Positions 1 through 5,484 of a stretch of DNA of 11,217 bases are shown here, piece after piece. The DNA is taken from the NCBI GenBank assembly GCA_030428345.1, contig JAUIBM010000039.1:1-11217 (forward strand), read 5' to 3'. The position numbers were made by a program, and so were the translations under genes. The first letter of the stretch is position 1, and each line of letters opens with the position of its first letter. Source of the DNA: Alphaproteobacteria bacterium. GTDB lineage: Bacteria; Pseudomonadota; Alphaproteobacteria; Rhizobiales; Rhizobiaceae. The notes beneath the pieces are model-generated. The model did no database searches. It had not been told where the DNA came from and saw nothing but the letters and a program-made list of their open reading frames with translations.

Positions 1-294
1 GTCGCCCTCCCATATGATGGCGACCTGGTCGCCACGCTTCTTGAGGTGCCGGTCGATGCAATTGTACGAGACATTGGTCTTGCCGTCCTCGAACCACCTG
101 ATCGAGACCTTGCCCGTGAAGGAGGCGTTCCTGACCTTGGTATAGGGCGTGAACCAGTCAATGCGCTTGCCGTGCTTGCCCCAGAACTTGTCCGGATTGG
201 CGATGCTGTCGGCATACCATTTGCGATACGTCTCGTCGTCGATCAGCGCGCCCTTCTTCCAGGCCGCCTTGACCTTGTGCACCGGTCCTTGCAT
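1..294 (-). CDS. acs: Acetyl-CoA synthetase, N-terminal fragment
   Basis: The first 98 codons of AMP-forming acetyl-CoA synthetase, which activates acetate to acetyl-CoA in the cytoplasm; the rest lies beyond the left edge. The translation begins MQGPVHKVKAAWKKGALID and contains the family's N-terminal landmarks: a KWYADSIANPDKFW helix, GKRIDWFTPYTKVRNASF, KVSIRWFEDGKTNVSYNCIDRHL, and finally GDQVAIIWEGD, where the adenylate-forming core starts. The ATG at 294 is preceded by a strong ribosome site, GGGAGGAA (299-306), four bases away. The start and length agree with family members that open with a short variable segment. The AMP-binding and catalytic lysine motifs are outside the window, so activity cannot be judged. 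The gene has its own candidate promoter and is separated from the upstream helicase gene by a terminator. Confidence 0.95.
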   Translation of the reverse strand, partial: MQGPVHKVKAAWKKGALIDDETYRKWYADSIANPDKFWGKHGKRIDWFTPYTKVRNASFTGKVSIRWFEDGKTNVSYNCIDRHLKKRGDQVAIIWEGD

Positions 295-324
295 GCGATT
301 CCTCCCGAAACTGCTGACTGTGCG

Positions 325-354
325 GGTATAGTACCCCCTGCCTCGCAGTGTCCA
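325..354 (-). promoter_or_regulatory. Candidate sigma70 promoter of acs
   Basis: Read on the minus strand, TGGACA (349-354) and TATACC (325-330) are separated by 18 bases, matching the -35 (5 of 6) and -10 (4 of 6) consensus. The site lies about 30 bases upstream of the acs start codon and downstream of the helicase terminator, where an acs promoter is needed. No transcript evidence is available. Confidence 0.45.
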
Positions 355-397
355 TTAGACCATCGCCTGAAAGCAAGCATCAATCCCGAAACGAAAA

Positions 398-419
398 CGG
401 GCGGCCCCAAGGCCGCCCG
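398..419 (-). terminator. Intrinsic terminator after rhlE
   Basis: A perfect 9-bp GC stem (398-406 paired with 411-419) closes a four-base loop. On the minus strand it is followed by GTTTTCGTTT, a T-rich tail, so it should end transcription leaving the helicase gene, whose stop codon is 26 bases upstream. On the plus strand there is no T tract after the stem, so it is directional. Confidence 0.85.
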
Positions 420-445
420 CGTGATTCTCGTTATATGCGCCGGGA

Positions 446-1930
446 TCAGAAGCCGGCGGCGCGCCGGCCCGGCCTGCGGTTCTGGCGCTTGTCGCCCGGT
501 GCGCCGGCGGGAGCCGATGCGCGATGCGCGAACTGCTTGCCCTGGCGCTTTTCGCCGGTCTTGGCCGCCGGGGCCGCAGCGTCGGGCGAGCCGAAGCGCG
601 CGCCCGAGCCATTGCGGTTGCCGCCGCCGCGGCGGCTCTCGCCCTGGCCCTCGTGACGCGGCGCGCCCTGATGCGGGCCATTGCGACGTCCGCCATTGCC
701 ATTGCCGCCGCGCGGTGCGTCGCCCCGGCCATTGCCGCGGCGTGCGCCCATTTCCACCGGCTCAAATTCCGCGCCGGAAGAACGGCCCTGCGGGCGGCCT
801 CCCGGTGCGTTCAGCCGTTCCATGGGAATGTTGGTCAGGCGCTCGATGGAGCGCAGCAGATTGTTCTCGTCCGGCGCGCACAGGCTGATCGCCTCGCCGC
901 TCGCCCCGGCGCGCGCGGTGCGCCCGATGCGGTGGACATAGCTCTCGGCGACCTGCGGCAGGTCGAAATTGTAGACATGGCTGACGCCGGGAATGTCGAT
1001 GCCGCGCGCCGCGACATCGGTCGCCACCAGAACGCGGACCTCGCCGCTGCGGAACTGGCGGATGGCCCGTTCGCGCTGGCCCTGGCTCTTGTTGCCATGG
1101 ATCGAGGTTGCGGTCAGGCCGGCGGCCAGCAGGTGCTTCAGCAGCTTCTCGGCGCCATGCTTGGTGCGCGAGAAGACGAGCGAGAGGTTCTTTTCATCGC
1201 GCTTGAGCATCTCGGTCAGCACGGCGGCCTTGCCGGCCTGCTGGACGAAATGCACCGACTGGTTGACGCGCTCGGCCGTGCTGCCGGCGGGGGTCGCCTC
1301 GACGCGAACCGGATCGGTCAGGAAGGTGCGCGACAGCGCCTCGATCTGCTTGGGCATGGTGGCCGAGAACAGCATGGTCTGGCGCGGCGTGCCGACCATC
1401 TTGGCGATGGTGCGCAGCGCATGGATGAAGCCGAGGTCGAGCATCTGGTCGGCCTCGTCCAGCACCAGGAACTTGGCAGTGGTGATGTTGGCGGTCTTGC
1501 TCTCGATATGGTCGAGCAGGCGGCCGGGGGTGGCGACCAGGATGTCGACGCCGCGTTCCAGTTCGCGGATCTGGTTGCGCATGGAGGCGCCGCCGACGAC
1601 GATGGCGACACGCATCTGCGTCCGCTTGACATAGCTGCGCAGATTGTCGGCGATCTGGTTGGCGAGTTCGCGAGTCGGGGCCAGGATCAGCGCGCGCGTC
1701 GAACGCGGCGCCGGGCGGGAGCGGTCCTCGGAGAGCTTCTGCACCAGCGGCAGGCCGAAGGCCGCCGTCTTGCCGGTGCCGGTCTGGGCCAGGCCCATCA
1801 GGTCGCGGCCTTCCAGCAGCGAGGGAATCGCCTTTTCCTGGATCGGGGTGGGCGTCTCGTAGCCGAGCGCTGCGATCGACTTGAGAATGGCGGGGGAAAG
1901 CCCGAGGGCTTCGAATTGAATCAAAATCAT
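446..1930 (-). CDS. rhlE: DEAD-box ATP-dependent RNA helicase, RhlE type
   Basis: A 494-residue DEAD-box RNA helicase that remodels structured RNA, in bacteria usually linked to ribosome assembly, RNA decay and cold adaptation. All motifs are intact: Q motif (F6 to Q31), motif I AQTGTGKT (48-55), Ia PTRELA (85-90), Ib TPGR (134-137), II DEAD (158-161), III SAT (189-191), IV VFSRTK (252-257), V ATDVAARGID (303-312), VI HRIGRTAR (333-340). From about residue 376 a disordered basic tail rich in Arg, Gly and Asn follows, typical of RhlE proteins. The reading frame stays open to 2272, but the added residues lack family similarity. I start at ATG 1930, just before FEALGLSP; AAAGGA lies only one base upstream, so the TTG at 1924, better spaced from it, is a possible alternative. 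The gene is monocistronic, ending in a terminator. Confidence 0.95.
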   Translation of the reverse strand: MILIQFEALGLSPAILKSIAALGYETPTPIQEKAIPSLLEGRDLMGLAQTGTGKTAAFGLPLVQKLSEDRSRPAPRSTRALILAPTRELANQIADNLRSYVKRTQMRVAIVVGGASMRNQIRELERGVDILVATPGRLLDHIESKTANITTAKFLVLDEADQMLDLGFIHALRTIAKMVGTPRQTMLFSATMPKQIEALSRTFLTDPVRVEATPAGSTAERVNQSVHFVQQAGKAAVLTEMLKRDEKNLSLVFSRTKHGAEKLLKHLLAAGLTATSIHGNKSQGQRERAIRQFRSGEVRVLVATDVAARGIDIPGVSHVYNFDLPQVAESYVHRIGRTARAGASGEAISLCAPDENNLLRSIERLTNIPMERLNAPGGRPQGRSSGAEFEPVEMGARRGNGRGDAPRGGNGNGGRRNGPHQGAPRHEGQGESRRGGGNRNGSGARFGSPDAAAPAAKTGEKRQGKQFAHRASAPAGAPGDKRQNRRPGRRAAGF

Positions 1931-1978
1931 ATCCTTTGCGGGCGCAGGCAAGCGGTCTCGCCGGTCCAGCGCCAAAAG

Positions 1979-1994
1979 CGCGGCAAAAGCCGCG
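1979..1994 (-). promoter_or_regulatory. Leader hairpin of rhlE, proximal
   Basis: CGCGGC and GCCGCG form a perfect 6-bp stem around a four-base loop, which reads UUUU in rhlE mRNA. The hairpin lies about 50 bases upstream of the start codon and is followed by CUUUUGG. It resembles a weak terminator or attenuator, but the U tract is short. A structured leader is plausible for an RNA helicase gene; function is inferred. Confidence 0.35.
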
Positions 1995-2047
1995 ACGCCG
2001 AAAGCGCGCGCAGCCTGCCTGTTGCGGTTTGCCTGAGGATCGCATGC

Positions 2048-2061
2048 GGGCGAAAACGCCC
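2048..2061 (-). promoter_or_regulatory. Leader hairpin of rhlE, distal
   Basis: GGGCG and CGCCC pair as a 5-bp stem around a loop that also reads UUUU on the rhlE strand, about 55 bases upstream of the proximal hairpin and with the same loop. The two together suggest a structured leader RNA rather than coding sequence. Function is inferred. Confidence 0.3.
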
Positions 2062-2239
2062 ATTCGCGGCCTGAAGCTCCAGGACCCCGCGTGAATTGGG
2101 AACTAGGGAAAAGCCGAGCCAGGAAATGTGGCGCGGTGGGAAGCGTTCTGCATCGCCGCCGAAATTCCTCAAGGACAGTGTCAGAGGGTACGGCAAAATG
2201 ATGCTGGCTGCTCACGCGGCAGCGACGTCTTCTGAAGCG

Positions 2240-2268
2240 CATATCGGCTTGTCGGGCCCGGAAGTCAA
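2240..2268 (-). promoter_or_regulatory. Candidate promoter of rhlE
   Basis: On the minus strand TTGACT (2263-2268) is followed after 17 bases by GATATG (2240-2245). The -35 match is good (5 of 6), the -10 match modest (3 of 6). If used, it would give rhlE a leader of about 300 nucleotides containing both hairpins. Other weaker promoters nearer the gene cannot be excluded. Confidence 0.35.
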
Positions 2269-2286
2269 GCAATCATTGCTGCAATG
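2269..2286. repeat. Overlapping inverted repeats, possible operator
   Basis: CATTGC-T-GCAATG (2274-2286) is a perfect inverted repeat with a one-base centre. It overlaps a second one, GCAA-TCA-TTGC (2269-2279). The cluster directly abuts the -35 box of the candidate rhlE promoter, a position suited to a dimeric regulator. No family of regulator can be named from it. Confidence 0.3.
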
Positions 2287-2334
2287 CGAAAGAAACGGCC
2301 CGCGCGCGGCGACAAATCCGCATTTCCTCAAAGT

Positions 2335-2350
2335 TGAACAAAATCTTAAC
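2335..2350 (+). promoter_or_regulatory. CtrA-box-like sequence
   Basis: TGAA, seven bases, then TTAAC matches the alphaproteobacterial CtrA recognition pattern TTAA-N7-TTAAC with one mismatch. It sits 55 bases upstream of the M15 lipoprotein start in an AT-richer patch. A single near-match in a region this size could occur by chance. Confidence 0.25.
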
Positions 2351-2405
2351 GACTCGCTCCTAGGCTGCCGCCCGTTCCACCCGCGTCTCTTGTATGGAGC
2401 GTCTC

Positions 2406-2965
2406 ATGCCGCGCCTTTCCGCCGCCGGTTCCCCGCCGCGGGACCGCATCTTTTCCCGGATGTTCGTAGTCACGATGTCGCTGGGGCTTGTCCTGTCGGG
2501 CTGCGCCGGCCCGCACGCGATCCGCAATGGCGGTCATGCCTACCCGGCAAGCGTGACCTGGAACGACACGCGATGGTGCGTGCCGTGGAAGCTGCAACGC
2601 GTGCTCAAGCGCGTTTCGCAGCGCTATGGCCCGGTCGTGGTGAACAGCACGCATCGCTGGCCGATCGAGAACTGGCTGAAGGGCGAGGACATGACGACAT
2701 GGCGCACCGAGGGATGCTGGCCGAGCCACGCCACGACGCTCTCATTGAAGGCGATGCAGTCCTCGGACCAGGGTCCCCGATAGTCGCCGACGAGGGCGGC
2801 AAGGCGCATTCCTGGCATTTGCGCTGCAAGGCGACCGATTTCTCGATTCCCGGCTATTCGGGAGACATTACAAGCTATCTGCGCGCCCAGCCGGAGGTTG
2901 GTGGCTACAGCCGCTATCCGCAGGGCTTCTACCACATCGATGTCGGCCCGCGCCGCACCTGGTAG
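2406..2965 (+). pseudogene. M15-family peptidase lipoprotein, disrupted by a 113-bp insertion
   Basis: Remains of an envelope lipoprotein with a Peptidase M15 (D-Ala-D-Ala carboxypeptidase-like) domain, expected to act on peptidoglycan peptides. ATG 2406 follows GGAG (2396-2399) by six bases. The N-terminus has a hydrophobic signal segment ending in the lipobox LSGC (Cys33), then WCVPWKLQRVLKRVSQRYGP and VVVNSTHR, the usual first half of the fold. This frame stops at TAG 2781-2783. The second half continues in another frame: GGKAHSWHLRCKATDF with the zinc ligands H-x6-D, then FYHIDVGPRRTW with the last His, ending at TAG 2963. Deleting 113 bp between two AGGGCG copies joins the frames as NWLKGGKAHSWH, giving an intact 148-residue protein with family spacing GGxxxSxHxxxxxxD. 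As it stands the zinc site cannot be made. An assembly artefact is possible but the clean repair argues for a real insertion. Confidence 0.8.
2680..2798. repeat. 113-bp insertion bounded by 6-bp direct repeats AGGGCG
   Basis: AGGGCG occurs at 2680-2685 and again at 2793-2798, exactly 113 bases apart. Everything between, plus one repeat copy, is surplus to the M15 gene and shifts its frame. The ends are not obvious inverted repeats, so it is not a typical miniature transposon. On the minus strand the segment is open and reads C-I-A-F-N-E, then HPSVRHVVMSSPF, which resembles part of the SGNH domain of OafA-like acyltransferases. The repeat could be a target-site duplication or microhomology used in repair. 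Confidence 0.65.
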
Positions 2966-2977
2966 GCGGTTGCGGGC

Positions 2978-3394
2978 TCAAACGCCCATCGCGCCGATGA
3001 TTGCGCCCATGGTCAGGGCGACGAGGAGCCAGTGCCCGGCGTCGATCAGGGTGAGGTCCCAGCCGAAGCCCTGGTAGCGCTGGTTGACGGCGAGCGTCGT
3101 CGCCATGAAGCCGGCCCACAGGATCAGCGCGGAGATGACGCCGTTGCGGACCGTCACCTGACCTGGCCCGAGATGGCCGATCGCGCCCGAAAGGACGGTG
3201 GCCATGACCAGTTCGGCAATCAGACTCGTGACCAGCTGTGAGGGCGCGGGCATGCGGCTCGCTCCGGCGCGCGGCTCGATCCGGGCGGCCTTCATCCACC
3301 ATTTGCCGAGCGCGCCATAATAGATCGCGCCGACAAGGAAGGCGGCGACTGCCGCGATGATCACCGCCAGATAATTGGTTCCCGCATAAACCAT
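2978..3394 (-). CDS. DUF1761 membrane protein
   Basis: A 138-residue integral membrane protein of the DUF1761 family, function unknown. Four hydrophobic segments are visible, roughly residues 7-27, 55-75, 82-103 and 115-137, with the family-type YYGALGKWWM just after the first. The frame runs upstream to 3502, but ATG 3394 is chosen because GGAGGAG (3401-3407) lies six bases before it and the protein then begins MVYAGTNYLAV, directly entering the first membrane helix. It lies 53 bases downstream of the methyltransferase gene on the same strand, so it may be the last gene of that transcript or have its own promoter. Its stop is 12 bases from the end of the convergent M15 remnant. No enzymatic motif is visible; the small-membrane-protein architecture suggests a passive or accessory role, which is inference. 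Confidence 0.85.
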   Translation of the reverse strand: MVYAGTNYLAVIIAAVAAFLVGAIYYGALGKWWMKAARIEPRAGASRMPAPSQLVTSLIAELVMATVLSGAIGHLGPGQVTVRNGVISALILWAGFMATTLAVNQRYQGFGWDLTLIDAGHWLLVALTMGAIIGAMGV

Positions 3395-3447
3395 GCCCGT
3401 CTCCTCCTTCGTCGATGACGCGAGCCAACGCCGCAAATGCGGCCCCG

Positions 3448-4155
3448 TCAAGCCAAAGCGGCAGGCATCGCCTCGGCGGCGGGCTCGCCGGCAAATTCCC
3501 ACACCACCGTCCGCTTGACGTCGCTGTCCTCCAGGGCCCGCGTCACAGCGACCTGGTAGACGGCGCGTTCGATCAGCAGGTGACGCGGCAGATAGGCGCG
3601 GCCCGGATCGCCGACGAGGATGGTGCGCCCCGGGCCGGCGATCGTCGAAAACCAGGCCGAGACCTGCCGCGCCATGGCGGCGTCGTAGAAGACATCGCCG
3701 GCGAGTACCACGTCCCAGGCGTCGGCGGAAGCCGGCGGAAGGGCGAGCAAATCGGCATTGCTGAAGGCGATCTCGACATTATTGGCGGCGGCGTTGAGCG
3801 CCAGCGCCGCCTCGCAATAGGCGTCGATGTCGCTGGCGCTCACCCGTGCGGCGCCGGCCCTTGCCGCGGCGATGGCGACAAGTCCGGAACCCGTCGCCAG
3901 ATCGAGCACGCGCTTTCCCGCAACGATCTGCGGATTGTCGAGAATATGGCGCGCCAGCCCCTGCCCTCCGGCCCAGGCAAAGGCCCAATAGGGCGGCTGC
4001 AGGCCGATCTCCTGCAAATCCTCCTCGGTGCGATGCCACAGGTCATGCGCCTCATGCGCCAGATTCAGGCGAATCTCGGGCACATGCGGCGGGGCGATCA
4101 ACTCGGTATTTGCGAGGATGAAGGCGGTTCGGGAGTCTTTGCGCTCAGTTGGCAT
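3448..4155 (-). CDS. Protein lysine methyltransferase, METTL20/ETF-beta type
   Basis: A 235-residue class I SAM-dependent methyltransferase, most like the bacterial relatives of METTL20 (ETFBKMT), which methylate lysines of electron transfer flavoprotein beta subunit. The N-terminus has FILANTELIAPPHVPEIRL and PYWAFAWAGGQGLARHIL, typical of this group. SAM motif I is VLDLATGSG (83-91), the ribose-binding acidic residue lies in SDID (108-111), and GDVFYD (153-158) carries the DxxY signature of the family. Start choice is uncertain: ATG 4155 overlaps the end of the GIY-YIG gene by 11 bases; TTG 4164 would add three residues. The ribosome site is weak (GGGA 11 bases away), suggesting translation coupled to the upstream gene. 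Substrate assignment to EtfB is by family resemblance; other protein or small-molecule substrates remain possible. Confidence 0.85.
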   Translation of the reverse strand: MPTERKDSRTAFILANTELIAPPHVPEIRLNLAHEAHDLWHRTEEDLQEIGLQPPYWAFAWAGGQGLARHILDNPQIVAGKRVLDLATGSGLVAIAAARAGAARVSASDIDAYCEAALALNAAANNVEIAFSNADLLALPPASADAWDVVLAGDVFYDAAMARQVSAWFSTIAGPGRTILVGDPGRAYLPRHLLIERAVYQVAVTRALEDSDVKRTVVWEFAGEPAAEAMPAALA

Positions 4156-5017
4156 TGAGCCCAAATTCCCAATCCGCCCGGCGGGTAAGCAATCGTCGCT
4201 TCCAGCCGGCTTCAGCAGCCAGGACGCTATCGATCTCTTCCGTAGGCGAAAGCAGCTGCAATACCGAGAATCGGAAGTTTGCCGCGTCGCGCGTCTTCAG
4301 CAGGACGTCGCCGCCGTGCCCTGAAATGGAGTACTCACTCCATCGCTGCCAAAGATTGTCGCTACCGTAAGCGGCTCCGACATAGCGCGCGCCGTCGCTG
4401 ATGTCCGTTATCAGATAGATGCCCCGCCATTGGGAGATGCGAACCCGCCAAGTCATGGGCAGTTCCCGTATGTCCGCCACCGAAAGCATGAGCTCGCCGG
4501 GATGCGACAGCTCTGCGACCAGTTCGTTCTCGGCGCTGAGGCGGGTGATCGGGAACTTTTGACGGTCAGGGACTTGGATGAACGACCGATGGCCCTCGCC
4601 CCATCCGATGAAAAGGCGACCCTTGTAAATGCGGAAGTCTTCCAGTTCCTCAAAGTCGAAGTACAGGCGCTCCTCCTCGGGATAGGAAAGGCAGCCAAGC
4701 GCCGAGAGCCGCTGAAAGCGTTCATCCGCCTCGAAATCTTTCTTGGACAAGCGGGTCGCACTGCGCTTGCGGTACACTCCGACAAAGATCGTCTCGCCGT
4801 TCTCCAATCCCACGAATGAGGCGAGATAGCTTCGCCGCTCGAGCATCCGCTCGCGAGTGGGTGATTGAGTAGACTGGTAATACTCGAAAAGTTCGGGTTT
4901 CTCGGATGCGATCCAGGGAAACCTGCTTCGCAGGGAAATCTCTGTGCGATGACGAATGACATTCACATCCGCGGGAGTGAGCCCGCATTTGATGAGCAGA
5001 TCGCCAAAGACGAGCAT
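4145..5017 (-). CDS. GIY-YIG nuclease with N-terminal accessory domain
   Basis: A 290-residue protein ending in a GIY-YIG endonuclease domain (about residues 196-290). The signature reads GIY (199-201) and RYVG (211-214, Val for Ile), with catalytic Arg in LWQRW (225), metal-binding Glu in AAEAGWKRRL (269) and a closing GLNAN, so the active site looks complete. The first 190 residues hold a domain seen in free-standing GIY-YIG proteins: SYLASFVG, TIFVGVYRKR, then YFDFEELEDFRIYKGRL and WGEGHRSFIQ. Its role is unknown to me; DNA cleavage or restriction is inferred. The start ATG 5017 is one base after the stop of the EVE gene, with AAGG nine bases upstream inside that gene; the end overlaps the methyltransferase start. 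Hand-counted GC in three 60-base lines is 60, 53 and 47 percent against 70 to 77 percent in lines of flanking genes, suggesting acquisition by transfer. Confidence 0.85.
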   Translation of the reverse strand: MLVFGDLLIKCGLTPADVNVIRHRTEISLRSRFPWIASEKPELFEYYQSTQSPTRERMLERRSYLASFVGLENGETIFVGVYRKRSATRLSKKDFEADERFQRLSALGCLSYPEEERLYFDFEELEDFRIYKGRLFIGWGEGHRSFIQVPDRQKFPITRLSAENELVAELSHPGELMLSVADIRELPMTWRVRISQWRGIYLITDISDGARYVGAAYGSDNLWQRWSEYSISGHGGDVLLKTRDAANFRFSVLQLLSPTEEIDSVLAAEAGWKRRLLTRRADWEFGLNAN

Positions 5018-5018
5018 T

Positions 5019-5456
5019 TCAAATCACCTTCAGCGTCGCGCCGTCGAGGCCGCCCATGCGGCAGACTTCCAGCCATTCGCTCTCCAGCACCGGCTGCACG
5101 GAAAGGCGGGAATTGTTGACCAGCACCATCTGCGCCAGCGCTTCGTTCGCCTTGATGTCGACCATGGTCACCGGGCGGGGCATGTCGGCGAGGGCGCGGA
5201 TGTCGACGCATTCCCAGCGTTCGTCGTCCGTGGTCGAATCATGGTGCGCCAGCGCGCAGACCTCCACGATGCCGACGACCTCCAGCCCCTCATTGGAGTG
5301 ATAGAAGAAGCCGCGATCCCCGATCTGCATGGCGCGCATGTTGTTGCGGGCCTGGTAATTGCGCACGCCGTCCCATTCCTGCCCGGCGGCCCCCTTTGCC
5401 TTCTGGTGCTCCCAGGACCATTTGAACGGTTCGGATTTGAACAGCCAATAGTGCAT
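5019..5456 (-). CDS. EVE-domain protein (PUA-like, modified-base binder)
   Basis: A 145-residue single-domain EVE protein, related to the thymocyte nuclear protein 1 group. EVE domains have a PUA-like fold and are linked to recognition of modified bases in DNA or RNA. Visible landmarks are YWLFKSEP at residues 3-10, WDGVRNYQARNNMR, GFFYHSNEG, and RLSVQPV near the end. A GTG at 5468 also opens the frame, but ATG 5456 is preferred: GAGG lies six bases upstream and the protein then begins directly with the family's MHYWLFKSEP. It follows gpsA by 28 bases and is separated from the GIY-YIG start by one base (TGAAATG), so the two are probably translationally coupled. Small stand-alone EVE genes are common housekeeping genes in alphaproteobacteria, so a defence role does not follow from this gene alone. 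Confidence 0.9.
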   Translation of the reverse strand: MHYWLFKSEPFKWSWEHQKAKGAAGQEWDGVRNYQARNNMRAMQIGDRGFFYHSNEGLEVVGIVEVCALAHHDSTTDDERWECVDIRALADMPRPVTMVDIKANEALAQMVLVNNSRLSVQPVLESEWLEVCRMGGLDGATLKVI

Positions 5457-5484
5457 TTCCTGCCTCACTTGCGTGTGTCGGACG

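Larger units (their letters stand above)
1931..2405. other. 475-bp intergenic region with divergent promoters
   Basis: No convincing gene lies between rhlE and the M15 lipoprotein gene. Reading frames across it (for example the upstream extension of the helicase frame to 2272) show no recognisable domain. The region holds two short hairpins close to rhlE, a promoter candidate for rhlE, an inverted-repeat cluster near its centre, and an AT-richer stretch before the lipoprotein gene containing a CtrA-box-like sequence. Each is described separately. Confidence 0.6.

Noticed and set aside
46..888. Plus-strand open frame across acs and the end of rhlE
   Set aside because: It runs through the acs start, promoter and terminator on the opposite strand and has low-complexity composition only.
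524..2074. Long open frame on the plus strand opposite rhlE
   Set aside because: It is the antisense shadow of a GC-rich helicase gene; all helicase motifs are on the minus strand and the plus-strand product resembles no family.
1931..2272. N-terminal extension of the helicase reading frame by 114 residues
   Set aside because: The added residues have no helicase similarity, are rich in Arg and Phe as in random GC-rich frames, and cross promoter-like sequence; family members start just before the Q motif.
2680..2798. The insertion as a palindromic or miniature inverted-repeat element
   Set aside because: Ends show no matching inverted repeats; only a small internal dyad, GGACC-AG-GGTCC at 2765-2776, is present.
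3430..3443. Hairpin GCCGCA-AA-TGCGGC after the methyltransferase stop as a terminator
   Set aside because: The stem is short, the loop very small and no T tract follows on the minus strand, so an intrinsic terminator is not supported.
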